Source: Bog-756 sp035531955
GTDB lineage: Bacteria > Actinomycetota > Acidimicrobiia > Acidimicrobiales > RAAP-2
Assembly: GCA_035531955.1 (NCBI GenBank)
Contig: DATKRZ010000107.1
Location: 1 to 64,000 of the forward strand
Direction of reading: 5' to 3'
DNA: 64,000 bases
Below, piece by piece: positions 24,027 through 33,503 of the stretch. The notes beneath the pieces are model-generated. The model had not been told where the DNA came from. It worked only from the letters and a program-made list of their open reading frames with translations, and did not search any database. How positions within the stretch are numbered: position 1 is the stretch's first letter; the number at the start of each line of letters is the position of its first letter. The position numbers and the translations under genes were made by a program.

Positions 24027-24120
24027 GAGGTCGGGCCCGCTCCAGTCGGGACTCGTGGACGTCCGCAACGAAGCGGACTCGGTCGACCGGTGTGGGAGGT
24101 GGTCTGCTGCCGCCAGGTGC

Positions 24121-25461
24121 TCAGCCGTTGGTCGGCAGCTCCGAGAAGGGGAGGTTCTTCTCGTTGCCCGGCTCCTTGGGCAGGCCGAGGACCCGCTCTC
24201 CCAGGATGTTGCGCTGGATCTGATCGGTCCCGCCGTAGATCGGCGGGGCCTGGGCATACAGGGCGCTCATCGTGACGGCAGCCAGGAAGGGATTCCCGGT
24301 GGCTTCATCGAGGACCCTCTGGTCCGCCGGGTTGTAGGCATGGAGCATGCCCTGGGCCCCCACGATCCGGAGCCCAAGGTCACGTTGGAGCCGGACGATG
24401 GTGCTCATCGACAGCTTGGCGATATTGGCCATACCCGGGACATCGCCACCCGAAGCTCGCACGGCTTTGACCCGTTCGGCGTTGTAGCGGCCGAGCTCGC
24501 CGAGGACGTGGAGCCGGGCCAGGTCCTGGCGCACCGTCGGATCGGCGTTCGACCCGTTTCCCCGCGCCAGGTCGATGAGCAGGTTCGGACGGCCCAGCCG
24601 GCCCGCCCCGTGCTCGTCCGACGTCGACTTCGCCCGCCTCCCCTGCTGGGAGGGCTTGACGAAATCACCCGCCCGGCGGGTGAGATTGCCGGCGACGGTG
24701 CCGGGCGTGGCGATGGCGACCCCGGTCGATCCCCCGCCGGCCCCCAGACCTGATCGCTCGTGTCCGAGGGTGGTGTTCGCAACCGCCCATCCGTTGTTGC
24801 GGCCGCCGATGATGGCCGAGATCGGGACCCGGGCATCGGACAGGAAGACCTCATTGAACAGGGCGTGGCCGGTCAGCTCGCGGAGGGGACGGACGTCGAC
24901 GCCCGGCTGGTGCATGTCCAGGGCGAAGTAGGTGATGCCCTTGTGCTTCGGGAGGTCGACCGAAGTGCGGGCGAGCAACATGCCGAAGTCGGCGCTCTGT
25001 CCGAGCGAGGTCCAGACCTTCTGACCGTTCACGATCCACTCGTCACCGTCCTCCATCGCCCGCGTGGTGAGACCGGCGAGGTCGGAGCCGGCCCCGGGCT
25101 CGCTGAACAGCTGGCACCAGGCCCGCTTCCCGGTGACGATGTCGCGGACATAGGTGTCGATCTGTTCCGGGGTCCCATGGTCGGCAATGGTGGGTCCGGC
25201 CAGCAGGAGCCCGAGTCCGTTCGGGGCCCCGAGCGCACCGAAGTCGGCGATCTCCTGGGCGATCTGGACACCCACACTGCGGGCCACGCCGCGCCCGTAG
25301 GCGGACTCGGCCAGGGTGGGTGCGGCCCAGCCCGACGTACCCAGGCGCTCCCACCAGTCGGCGACGGTGAGGTCAGGGTCCCAGTTCCCCTCGAGCCACG
25401 ATCGCAGGTCGGCGAGGAGCTCATGGCTGCTCAGCGACGGCGACGATTGATCGATCGACAC
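24121..25461 (-). CDS. Acyl-CoA dehydrogenase
   Basis: A 446-residue flavoprotein of the acyl-CoA dehydrogenase superfamily. FAD and substrate motifs are visible: WCQLFSEPGAGSDLAGLTTR, IVNGQKVWTSLGQSADFGML, and near the C-terminus IYGGTDQIQRNILGERVLGL. It is somewhat longer than short-chain enzymes (about 380), with an N-terminal helix region and an insertion around residues 250-300. Such members are frequent in actinobacterial lipid and steroid catabolism. It is followed after about 100 bp by a same-strand MFS gene upstream, without overlap. Confidence 0.92.
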   Translation of the reverse strand: MSIDQSSPSLSSHELLADLRSWLEGNWDPDLTVADWWERLGTSGWAAPTLAESAYGRGVARSVGVQIAQEIADFGALGAPNGLGLLLAGPTIADHGTPEQIDTYVRDIVTGKRAWCQLFSEPGAGSDLAGLTTRAMEDGDEWIVNGQKVWTSLGQSADFGMLLARTSVDLPKHKGITYFALDMHQPGVDVRPLRELTGHALFNEVFLSDARVPISAIIGGRNNGWAVANTTLGHERSGLGAGGGSTGVAIATPGTVAGNLTRRAGDFVKPSQQGRRAKSTSDEHGAGRLGRPNLLIDLARGNGSNADPTVRQDLARLHVLGELGRYNAERVKAVRASGGDVPGMANIAKLSMSTIVRLQRDLGLRIVGAQGMLHAYNPADQRVLDEATGNPFLAAVTMSALYAQAPPIYGGTDQIQRNILGERVLGLPKEPGNEKNLPFSELPTNG

Positions 25462-25566
25462 GCTCCTCCCTCCCTTCGGCTCCCAGGCCGACCGGACTCC
25501 TCCTCCGGCTCGTCACGAGTGCCATGAACAGTACCGCCTGGCGTCTCACGGTGTCCGGTCCGGGCG

Positions 25567-26928
25567 CTAGGCGGCACCGGCGGACCCGGCCTCCACCGCC
25601 GGTGCCCACAGCCAGGCCATGGCCCCGATGAGCAGGGCCACCACGGCACCGCCCACCACCACGGCGCCGACCGATGTGGCCGAGGCGACCGCTCCCCCGG
25701 CCATCAGGCCCAGCGGCACCGTCCCCCCGAACCCCATGATCCAGAGCGCCATCACCCTGCCGCGCACCTCATCGTCGATGTGCGCCTGGATGGCGGTGGA
25801 CAGGGCGGTGACCGTGACGAAGTAGGCATAGCCGACGGCGAGCACGATCGGGTAGGCGAGCCAGATCTCCCGGATCAGCCCGAACACCCCGAGGCAGAGG
25901 GCGAAGCCGGCCAGTCCCGCCCGTATCAGCACCAGCCGGGAGGTACCGACGAACACCGTGCCGACCGAAACGGCGCCCAGAGCAGCGCCCAGGCCGAACA
26001 ACGCATAGAGCCCCCCGTAGACGGCTCCGGCCGGATTGATGTGCAGGTCGCGGGCCGCGACCACCGGCATCAGCCCGATGAACGGGAGGCAGAAGAACGA
26101 AACACTGAAGATGGTGACCAGGCAGTACCGCACCAGGGGATCCGCTCGCGCCACCTCGAGGCCTCCGAGCAGTCGCTGGATCCCCGACGGGCGGCGACCC
26201 GGGTCGGCCCCCGGCGCCGCTCTCCTGATCGCCGCCCGGGCGATGACGAAGATGGCGAACCCGTAGGTGCCGGCGTTCAGCACGAAGATCCCCCACGCGT
26301 CGACCACCGGCAAGAGGAGGCCACCGATGGCCGGACCGATCACCCGGGAGAGGTTCATCTGCACCGACTGGAGCGAGACGGCCCCGGGCAGGTCCCGCTT
26401 CGGGACCAGCACCGGGAGGACGGCCGAGAGCACCGGGGCATTCAGCGCATTGCCGATCCCGATGGCCAGCACGCACCAGAACACCAGCTGCGTGGAGGGG
26501 TGCGGCCTCGACGCCGCCCAGGCCAGCGCCAGGGAGAAGAGGAGCTGCTCCACCTGGCAGCCGATGAGGAGCCTCTTGCGATCGACCAGGTCGGCGAGCG
26601 CCCCTCCGACGATCGAGAGCACGAAGAGCGGCCCGAGCTGGGCGAAGCCGATGGCTGCCACATAGGTGGCCGAATGGGTGAGCTGATAGGCGAACACCCC
26701 GAGGGCGATGTTCTGCATCCAGGTGCCGATGTTGGACGCGAAGGTGCCCAGCCATACGGACCGGAAGGCCGGATGGCTCAGCGCGCCCCGTGCCGTTCCG
26801 GGGGTGTAGGGGAGGTCCCCGTCGACCTGGGCGTCGTCAGCCTGGTCCAGACGGGCCTCTGGCGCCTTCGAGCGAAACGGCCGGGAGCGGGACCCCTTCG
26901 ACGGCTGCGAGTCCCGGACCCCGGTCAT
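25567..26928 (-). CDS. MFS transporter, EntS/MFS_3-like
   Basis: A 453-residue major-facilitator protein with twelve helices. The start of the fold is HPAFRSVWLGTFASNIGTWM, the MFS_3 (EntS-like) signature; motif-A-like VVGGALADLVDRKRLLIG follows helix 2, and the central loop is Arg/Pro-rich. A long polar N-terminus of about 45 residues precedes helix 1. MFS_3 members export siderophores or drugs. Substrate unknown. Confidence 0.9.
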   Translation of the reverse strand: MTGVRDSQPSKGSRSRPFRSKAPEARLDQADDAQVDGDLPYTPGTARGALSHPAFRSVWLGTFASNIGTWMQNIALGVFAYQLTHSATYVAAIGFAQLGPLFVLSIVGGALADLVDRKRLLIGCQVEQLLFSLALAWAASRPHPSTQLVFWCVLAIGIGNALNAPVLSAVLPVLVPKRDLPGAVSLQSVQMNLSRVIGPAIGGLLLPVVDAWGIFVLNAGTYGFAIFVIARAAIRRAAPGADPGRRPSGIQRLLGGLEVARADPLVRYCLVTIFSVSFFCLPFIGLMPVVAARDLHINPAGAVYGGLYALFGLGAALGAVSVGTVFVGTSRLVLIRAGLAGFALCLGVFGLIREIWLAYPIVLAVGYAYFVTVTALSTAIQAHIDDEVRGRVMALWIMGFGGTVPLGLMAGGAVASATSVGAVVVGGAVVALLIGAMAWLWAPAVEAGSAGAA

Positions 26929-27064
26929 CCGTCGATGATGGCACGCCTCCGGCCAACCGCACTTCCCTGCTGTTCGCCACCGGTGACGGCCCTAGTCGGG
27001 GCCACCGAGGAGGATGGGCCGGGGCCGGAGGCCGGCTCGGGGACCGGGCCCCCCGTCCGGTCGG

Positions 27065-28282
27065 TCAGTCGGCCAGCGCCTGGTAGACCAGGGCGCGCAG
27101 TTGGGATCGGAACGGGTAGGCGGCCGACGGGACGAGTTGGGTCATGAACACGACGGTGACCCCCTCCACCGGGTCGACCCAGAACGCCGTGCTGGCCGCA
27201 CCACCCCAGTAGTACTCGCCGGCCGAACCGGCGGAAGCGGTGGCGCCGGGACCCTTGCCGACGGCGAATCCGAGCCCGAAGCCCACGCCGCTGAACTCGG
27301 ACTCACCGAAGCCGCCGGTGGCCAGCTGGGCCAGTTCCCCCCGGTCCGGCAGATGGTTCGCGGTCATCAGCTCGAGGGTCTTCCGGCCGATGATCCGGCG
27401 CCCGTCGAGCTCCCCCCGGTTGACCAGCATGTGGCAGAAGCGGAGGTAGTCGACCGAGGTCGAGACCAGCCCCCCACCGCCGGAGAGGTACGAGCGTCTC
27501 CGGCGGTACGGGCTCTGCTCGGGGTCGTCGATCAGTTCGGGTGCCGCTCCCGGTTGATAGCGGTAGCAGGCCGCGAACCGGCCGGCCGAGCAGTCCGGCA
27601 CCGAGAACCCGGTGTCGGCCATCTGGAGGGGCCCGAAGAGGTTGGCCTGGAGGTAGCTGTCGAACGCCTCTCCCGACAGGATCTCGACCAACCGGGCACA
27701 CACGTCGGTGGACACCCCGTAGTTCCAGCGGGTGCCCGGTTGGAATTTGAGCGGGAACTCGGCCAGCAGCGAGCACAGGCCCTCGAGGGTCATGCCCGAG
27801 CGATTGGCGCGCAGCGCCGCGTTGAACCGGTCGTCGGTGGGATGGCCGGGCACCAGGCTCCCGGCCAGGCCGGTCATGTGGGTCAGGGCGTCGCGCACCG
27901 ACACCGGACGCCGCTGGTCGGTCATGCCCATCGACCCGTCGGGCCCGAGCTCGCCCACCTGGAGGCCGCGCCACTCGGGCAGATAGCGGTGGAGCGGGTC
28001 GGTCAGCTGGAACATCCCTCGCTCGTAGAGCTGCATGAGCGCAATGGAGGTGATCGGCTTGGTCATCGAGTAGATGCGCCAGATGGTGTCCTCCCCGACC
28101 GGCTTGGTCCGTTCCCTGTCCATCCAGCCCAGCGACCGCCAGTAGGCCAGCCTTCCCCAACGGGCCACAGCGATTTGACACCCCGGGATCTTGCCGGTGG
28201 CCACGTAGCGGGCCTCGAAGTGCCCGGTGATCCGTTCGAGGCGCTGCTCGTCGAATCCGGCTCCGTCCGGGTCGGTCTTCAC
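27065..28282 (-). CDS. Serine hydrolase of the class C beta-lactamase fold
   Basis: A 405-residue penicillin-binding-protein-like esterase. The nucleophile motif SMTK (Ser72-Lys75) is in WRIYSMTKPITSI, and the YxN-position motif is Tyr188-Gly-Val-Ser in TRWNYGVSTDV. No signal peptide is seen, so the enzyme acts in the cytoplasm, as EstB-type esterases do. The GTG at 28282 overlaps the TGA of the diiron gene (GTGA), making it the last gene of an SDR-diiron-hydrolase operon. The natural ester is unknown; beta-lactam hydrolysis is unlikely for a cytosolic enzyme. Confidence 0.9.
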   Translation of the reverse strand: MKTDPDGAGFDEQRLERITGHFEARYVATGKIPGCQIAVARWGRLAYWRSLGWMDRERTKPVGEDTIWRIYSMTKPITSIALMQLYERGMFQLTDPLHRYLPEWRGLQVGELGPDGSMGMTDQRRPVSVRDALTHMTGLAGSLVPGHPTDDRFNAALRANRSGMTLEGLCSLLAEFPLKFQPGTRWNYGVSTDVCARLVEILSGEAFDSYLQANLFGPLQMADTGFSVPDCSAGRFAACYRYQPGAAPELIDDPEQSPYRRRRSYLSGGGGLVSTSVDYLRFCHMLVNRGELDGRRIIGRKTLELMTANHLPDRGELAQLATGGFGESEFSGVGFGLGFAVGKGPGATASAGSAGEYYWGGAASTAFWVDPVEGVTVVFMTQLVPSAAYPFRSQLRALVYQALAD

Positions 28283-29376
28283 GGCGCAGCGCGGTCCTTG
28301 GCCACCTGGTCGTACGTTTCGTAGTCGGAGAGCGTGTCCGCCGCGTGCTCGAACTCGAGCAGACCTGCCTCCCCCCAGCGCTCGCGCAGGTAGCCGTGAT
28401 TGGCATCGAGCAGCCCGAGCTTGCCCACATTGGGCACCAACTTGGCGAAGAAGCCGCGCTGGAAGCCGGCGAACGGGCTGGTCTTCAACTTGCCGGCGGC
28501 AGCAGTCAGGTGGGGTATGAGGGCATTGAGGTCGACTCCGAGACGATCCCAGACCTCCGGTGTCGTGGACCTCGACCGATTTCGCAGCGTGTTGTCCAAC
28601 AGGAACTCCTGACGGTCCTTCAGCTCCGCATCGCTCAGCCCGGCATAGAACTCCTTGAGGGTCAGCACCCCGAAGGCAACATGTCGGGCCTCGTCCGACA
28701 TCACGTAGCGGAGCAACTTGATGAGCAGGGGCTCGGTGGTGCGGCGGAGCATGTCGCCGAAGGCGGCGAGGGCGAGGCTCTCGATGACGATCTGCATCCC
28801 CAGGTAGGCGATGTCCCACCGGCTGTCCTCGAGCAGCACGGTGATCTGCTCCTCGAGGAACGGGCTCATCGGGTAGGCCTCTCCCACCTTCAGATCGAGG
28901 TATTTGGCGAACACCTCGGTATGGCGGGCCTCGTCCATGGTCTGGGTGGACGCGTAGTACTTGGCGTCGATCCACGGCACCGTTTCGACGATCTTGGCCG
29001 CGGTGAGCATCGCTCCCTGCTCGCCGTGCATGAACTGGCTGATCGACGCCTTGAACATCTCGATGCCGAGGGCGGTGAACTCGGGATCGTCCCAGCTGGC
29101 AATGGGAGAGCCGGGTTCCGACGAGGCGATGCGGATCAGCCGCATCATGGGACCGTCTCGGTCGACGAGCCCCTCGGGATCCACATCGGTGTCCCAGTCG
29201 AGGTCGGTCACGCTGTTCCACTGCGAGCCCATGGCCTTGTTGTAGAGGGTGACCAACTGGGTCCGGCACCGTTCGTAGTCCCAGAGGTAGATCCGGTCGG
29301 CATGGTCCTGGACGATCTTGAACGTCGCGTGCATGCCTGATGCGGAAACCGGATCGGGCGTCCCCGCCGCGACCAT
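28279..29376 (-). CDS. Ferritin-like diiron protein (oxygenase candidate)
   Basis: A 365-residue helical protein with a full carboxylate-bridged diiron set: Glu119, Glu149-x2-His152 (DEARHTEVF), Glu199, and Glu229-x2-His232 (DEARHVAFG). Two DEARH motifs are characteristic of ferritin-like oxygenases and desaturases (R2-like, AurF-like or acyl-ACP desaturase groups). The ATG at 29376 overlaps the SDR stop (TGATG), and the next Met (29334) would lose little. It is coupled on both sides, to the SDR and the serine hydrolase, which suggests a three-step modification of one substrate. The exact reaction cannot be inferred. Confidence 0.88.
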   Translation of the reverse strand: MVAAGTPDPVSASGMHATFKIVQDHADRIYLWDYERCRTQLVTLYNKAMGSQWNSVTDLDWDTDVDPEGLVDRDGPMMRLIRIASSEPGSPIASWDDPEFTALGIEMFKASISQFMHGEQGAMLTAAKIVETVPWIDAKYYASTQTMDEARHTEVFAKYLDLKVGEAYPMSPFLEEQITVLLEDSRWDIAYLGMQIVIESLALAAFGDMLRRTTEPLLIKLLRYVMSDEARHVAFGVLTLKEFYAGLSDAELKDRQEFLLDNTLRNRSRSTTPEVWDRLGVDLNALIPHLTAAAGKLKTSPFAGFQRGFFAKLVPNVGKLGLLDANHGYLRERWGEAGLLEFEHAADTLSDYETYDQVAKDRAAP

Positions 29377-30293
29377 CAGCCGCGCCTTCCCAGCATGTTG
29401 GCGTTGGGCGCTGCCTTCGCCACCAGTCCGGGGATGACGTCGCCGAGCTCGGCTGCCTCCCACCGGTCGTCCTTGTCCGCCCCGGGGCCGGCCACCCATC
29501 CCTCGGCCACGCTGATGTGTCCGCCGTGCACGTTGAACACCCTCCCGGTGATGTCGGCCGAGGCCGGGCTGCCCAGCCAGACCACCAGCGGTGCGATGTT
29601 GTCCGGGTCGTTCGGGTCGAATTCGTCCGGCTTGCGACCGGCAGAGCCCTCGGCGAAGCCAAGGTTCTCGGTCATCCGGGTCAGAGCGGCCGGTGCGATG
29701 GCATTGACGGTGACGCCGTAGCGGCCGAGCTCCATGGCGCTGATTACCGTCACGGAAGCGATGCCCGCCTTGGCCGCGCCGTAGTTGGCCTGGCCGACGT
29801 TGCCGTAGATCCCCGAGGGTGAAGTGGTGTTGATGATGCGGGCGTCGTTCAACACCCCTGTCTTCGAACGGTTGCGCCAGTACTCGGCGGCGTGCCGCAT
29901 GGGGGCGAAGGTTCCGCGGAGGTGGACCCTGATCACCGCGTCCCACTCGGATTCGGTCATGTTCACCAGCATCCGGTCGCGCAGGATCCCGGCGTTGTTC
30001 ACCACCACGTCCAGGCCCCCGAACGTCTCGACCGCGCTGTCGATCAGCCGCTTGGCCCCGTCCCAGTCGCTGATGTCCTCGCCGTTGGCCACGGCCTCGG
30101 CGCCCATGCCGCGGATCTCCTCGACCACCTGCCCCGCCGGCCCGGCCGAGGACCCGGTGCCGTCGACTTCGGCTCCGAGGTCGTTGACCACCACCTTGGC
30201 TCCTTGCCGCGCGAACTCGATGGCGTGACCACGGCCGATCCCCCGACCGGCCCCGGTGACCACCACTACCCGTCCGTCACAGATGCCAGCCAC
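29376..30293 (-). CDS. Short-chain dehydrogenase/reductase
   Basis: A 305-residue SDR. The cofactor motif VVVVTGAGRGIGRGHAIEFA begins at residue 9, NNAG is in VVVNNAGILRDRM, and the active site Tyr/Lys is in GQANYGAAKAGIASV. It resembles the 3-hydroxyacyl-CoA dehydrogenase/multifunctional-type SDRs (GHAIEFARQGAKVVVND, then the long loop with DPNDPDNIAPLVVWL). The GTG start at 30293 follows GGAAGGAGA. First gene of the operon with the diiron protein and the hydrolase. Confidence 0.92.
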   Translation of the reverse strand: MAGICDGRVVVVTGAGRGIGRGHAIEFARQGAKVVVNDLGAEVDGTGSSAGPAGQVVEEIRGMGAEAVANGEDISDWDGAKRLIDSAVETFGGLDVVVNNAGILRDRMLVNMTESEWDAVIRVHLRGTFAPMRHAAEYWRNRSKTGVLNDARIINTTSPSGIYGNVGQANYGAAKAGIASVTVISAMELGRYGVTVNAIAPAALTRMTENLGFAEGSAGRKPDEFDPNDPDNIAPLVVWLGSPASADITGRVFNVHGGHISVAEGWVAGPGADKDDRWEAAELGDVIPGLVAKAAPNANMLGRRG

Positions 30294-30486
30294 TGCACTC
30301 TCCTTCCCCTGTCCTCCGGAAGGGCCCGGAGCAGCCCCGGACAGGGCCCGTTGCGCTCGGGGCACACCTCTTCCACATCGCTGCCGGTATCGCTGTCGCC
30401 GACGATTCTACGAAGTCCACCGGGCCTACGTTCGATCGGGCCTGCGTTCGATCGGCCGGAACGGCCGGCGAAGGCCTCCCGTGTCC

Positions 30487-31479
30487 TCATGGTGGGGACA
30501 GAATTCCGTCGATCTCCTCCAATTCGTCCGACGAGAAGGAAAGGGTCCGGATGGCGGCGACGTTCTGCTCCAGCTGGAGCACGCTGCTCGCTCCGACCAG
30601 CGTCGAGGTGACCCGAGGGTCCCGCAGCGTCCAGGCCAGCGCCAGCTGCGCCATGGTCTGGTGGCGGCGCCCAGCGAGCTCCCGGAGGGAACGGACCTTG
30701 GCCAGGACCTCGTCACCAAGTTGGGCCCGATCCAACGTCCCCGGCTCGCTGGCCCGCGAGCCTGGTGGAACACCGTCGAGGTATCGGTCGGTGAGCAGGC
30801 CCTGGGCCAGCGGGGAAAAGACGATGCACCCGATTCCGAGGCGGCCGAATGCGTCGAGCAGACCGTGCTCGATCCAGCGGTTGAACATCGAATAGGGAGG
30901 TTGGTGGATGAGCAGTGGCGTACCCAACCGGGAGAGGACGGCCGCAGCCGCTTCGGTCTGTTCGGGGGGATAGGAGGAGATCCCCACATACCGTGCCTTG
31001 CCGGCGCGCACCGCCGAGTCCAGCGCTCCCATCGTCTCCTCGAGGGGCGTCTCCGGGTCGAACCGGTGGGAGTAGAAGATGTCCACGTAATCCAGCTGCA
31101 GGCGCAGCAGGCTGGCGTCGAGGCTGCCCAGGAGGTACTTGCGGGAGCCCCCGTCGCCGTAGGGTCCCGGCCACATGTCGTAGCCCGCTTTGGTCGAGAT
31201 GATCAGCTCGTCGCGGTAGGGGGCCAGGGAGCCGTTGAGAACCCGGCCCACGTTGGACTCCGCCGACCCGTACGGAGGTCCGTAGTTGTTGGCCAGATCG
31301 AAGTGGGTCACACCCAGGTCGAAGGCCCGGGTCAGCATCCCGTCCACCTCGGCGGGCGGTCGGACGTCGCCGAAATTCTGCCAGGCCCCGAGCGAGACCA
31401 GCGGAAGCTTGAGCCCGCTGCTCCCGCATCGGCGGTACTCCATCTCTTCGTAGCGATGTGCGGCAGCGGTGTGCGACAT
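30487..31479 (-). CDS. Aldo/keto reductase, YghZ-like
   Basis: A 330-residue TIM-barrel NADPH oxidoreductase of the YghZ/Kv-beta-like group. The motif THFDLANNYGPPYGSAESNV holds the catalytic Asp and Tyr; Lys is in LIISTKAGYDMWPGPYG and His in YVDIFYSHRFDPETPLEETM. The phosphate-binding end VTSTLVGASSVLQLEQNV is clear. Relatives reduce L-glyceraldehyde 3-phosphate or methylglyoxal. It is monocistronic. Confidence 0.92.
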   Translation of the reverse strand: MSHTAAAHRYEEMEYRRCGSSGLKLPLVSLGAWQNFGDVRPPAEVDGMLTRAFDLGVTHFDLANNYGPPYGSAESNVGRVLNGSLAPYRDELIISTKAGYDMWPGPYGDGGSRKYLLGSLDASLLRLQLDYVDIFYSHRFDPETPLEETMGALDSAVRAGKARYVGISSYPPEQTEAAAAVLSRLGTPLLIHQPPYSMFNRWIEHGLLDAFGRLGIGCIVFSPLAQGLLTDRYLDGVPPGSRASEPGTLDRAQLGDEVLAKVRSLRELAGRRHQTMAQLALAWTLRDPRVTSTLVGASSVLQLEQNVAAIRTLSFSSDELEEIDGILSPP

Positions 31480-31609
31480 CGACCCAAGCTAGACCAGCCT
31501 ATGGCGATCCACCGGACCCGGGCCGCTCAGGGGCGCCCGGATCGGTGGCGGGCCGCCGATCGCAGGTATAGCGTGACCGAGCAGCTGGACGACAAGGGGT
31601 ACATCGAAC

Positions 31610-32551
31610 GTGCGAAGGATTGCGGTGGTCTGGCTCGTCGCCGTAGTGGCGGTTGTCGTGGCGGTTGTCGTGACGGTCGCCACCGGTGGGCCCGTTCGTG
31701 CAGGCCTGCTCGGTAAATCGACACAGGGTCCACCATTCGGATACTGGCTGACCGCCGAGGACGGCGGCGTCTTCTCGTTCGGAGTTGCGCCCTTCTACGG
31801 TTCCGGGGTGACGGTTCCGGGGGTGTGCGCATTCAGCCCACAACCTCCCAGCACACTCAATGGGTCCTCAGGCTGTAGTGCGATCACGCCGACCCCGAGT
31901 GGGAACGGGTACTGGCTCCTGAACGCTTTCCACTGGCCAACTGCATATGGACAGGCAGGTCAACCGCCCCAGATCGGCTGCACCGGTCTGAACGGCGCCA
32001 CTGGGAAATGGACCGGGATGACTTCTTCTGCGACCGGCAACGGCTTCTTGATGGTCAGCTCGAACGGAGCTGTGGTCGGGTGCGGTGATGCGCAACCGGA
32101 TGGCGGGCTCACCTCCTTGGCCCTCGCCGCTCCGGTTGTCGGGATGGCGTCGACGCCCGACCACAAGGGCTACTGGTTGGCCGCCGCCGATGGTGGGGTC
32201 TTCTCCTTCGGCGACGCCTCCTTCTACGGCTCGATGGGGGGGAGTCGCCTCAACGGTCCGGTGGTCGGCATCGCCGCCACCTCGGACGGCAGGGGCTACT
32301 GGCTGACATCGACCGATGGCGGGGTCTTCTCGTTCGGTGACGCCATGTTCGACGGTTCGATGGGAGGGTCGCACCTCAACGCCCCGGTCGTCGGCATCGC
32401 CACAACCGTGGATGCGAAGGGCTACTGGTTGGCCGCCGCCGACGGCGGGGTATTTTCCTTCGGACGTGCCCGGTTCGAGGGGTCCATGGGCGGCAGGCCG
32501 ATCAACGCCCCGGTCGTCGGCATCGCCACCTGGCCCTCGGAGCCCGGCTGA
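31610..32551 (+). CDS. Secreted beta-propeller-like repeat protein
   Basis: A 313-residue exported protein. An N-terminal helix (AVVWLVAVVAVVVAVVVTVA) is the signal or anchor. The rest is built of repeats of about 42 residues of the form GYWLAAADGGVFSFGDASFY, then GSMGGS(R/H)LN(G/A)PVVGIA; three near-identical copies are in the C-terminal half and two divergent ones with extra Cys in the first half. The motif is frequent in Acidimicrobiia, often on cell-wall hydrolases, but no catalytic module is attached here. The start is a GTG. It is probably a cell-surface binding or scaffold protein. Confidence 0.85.
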   Translation: MRRIAVVWLVAVVAVVVAVVVTVATGGPVRAGLLGKSTQGPPFGYWLTAEDGGVFSFGVAPFYGSGVTVPGVCAFSPQPPSTLNGSSGCSAITPTPSGNGYWLLNAFHWPTAYGQAGQPPQIGCTGLNGATGKWTGMTSSATGNGFLMVSSNGAVVGCGDAQPDGGLTSLALAAPVVGMASTPDHKGYWLAAADGGVFSFGDASFYGSMGGSRLNGPVVGIAATSDGRGYWLTSTDGGVFSFGDAMFDGSMGGSHLNAPVVGIATTVDAKGYWLAAADGGVFSFGRARFEGSMGGRPINAPVVGIATWPSEPG

Positions 32552-32791
32552 CCTGCAGCCGACGGGCTGGCAGAGGATCGGGAAGATCTGCCTGCGTTCA
32601 TCCGTCAGTGGCACCGGTAGGAAGCGTGGGGATCGGCCAGGACGGGTCGCGTCTCCACGATGACCAGTCTTCGGCGAAGGTCCCCCTGATGGGAATGGGA
32701 TGAGGGAGGTGACAAGCTGTCGGGCGTCATCGACGTGCCTGTGGTGTGCGTTGCTCGAGTGGCCGGCCACCGGGCAAATATGGTCACGGCA

Positions 32792-33412
32792 CTAGATGCC
32801 GAACGACTCCGTCCGCGCCCTGGCGATCAACCCGGAATCACCCCGGAGCTCCACCCGGGCCGCCTTCTGACGGCCGGCACCGAACAGGGTGAGCTCGCCC
32901 GGATCGCCCTCGATGGCCAGGTGCCGTCCGGTCCCACCCTCCTTGGAGCCCCGTCCCGGAGCCACCAGCTCGATCGACGCCGCCATCTTCTTCGCCATCC
33001 CCCCAGGCCCGACGCGCGCCCAGAGGGCGTCGGCCAGCTCCGGCCGTAGTGGGCGTGGCTCCCAGCCCGGCTCGGCCCGGCGAACGTCCTCGACATGGAT
33101 GAAGAACTCGACGGTGTTCATGGGACCGTCGAAGGGACGCAGGAGCGGCGGCGGACCGCGGCGCACCAGTTCGATCAACTCGGTCCACGGAGTCCGGTCC
33201 CGCCGCGACCGGCGAACCCGGTCGGTATAGGCGGCCAGCGGCGTCCACACGAGCCCCGGGCCACTGTCGGGTCGCCGTTCGCGCACGACCAGGTGGGCAG
33301 CCAGGTCAGCCGTGACCCACCCCTCACACAAGGTCGGCGCTCCGGGACCGAGCTCGACCAGGAGGTCACAGAGGGTCTCACGCTCCTGTTGCGCAAGGGT
33401 CATGGCGGCCAT
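32792..33412 (-). CDS. TIGR03085-family maleylpyruvate-isomerase/DinB-like protein
   Basis: A 206-residue protein of the actinobacterial TIGR03085 group (mycothiol-dependent maleylpyruvate isomerase N-terminal fold). It begins LAQQERETLCDLLVELGPGA, followed by PTLCEGWVTADLAAHLVVRE with the metal-binding His of the family and then EFFIHVEDVRRAEPGWEPRP with a second His. Members of the fold often use mycothiol or bacillithiol; this sub-family has no assigned reaction. It is divergent from the monooxygenase gene about 90 bp away. Confidence 0.88.
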   Translation of the reverse strand: MAAMTLAQQERETLCDLLVELGPGAPTLCEGWVTADLAAHLVVRERRPDSGPGLVWTPLAAYTDRVRRSRRDRTPWTELIELVRRGPPPLLRPFDGPMNTVEFFIHVEDVRRAEPGWEPRPLRPELADALWARVGPGGMAKKMAASIELVAPGRGSKEGGTGRHLAIEGDPGELTLFGAGRQKAARVELRGDSGLIARARTESFGI

Positions 33413-33503
33413 GACGGAATGCTACGCCTGAGGACGGCCCACAGCAGGACGGTCTTGCGCCACCACCGGCAGGGCGCCGGCGAGATGTGCTGAACTCAAC
33501 TGC

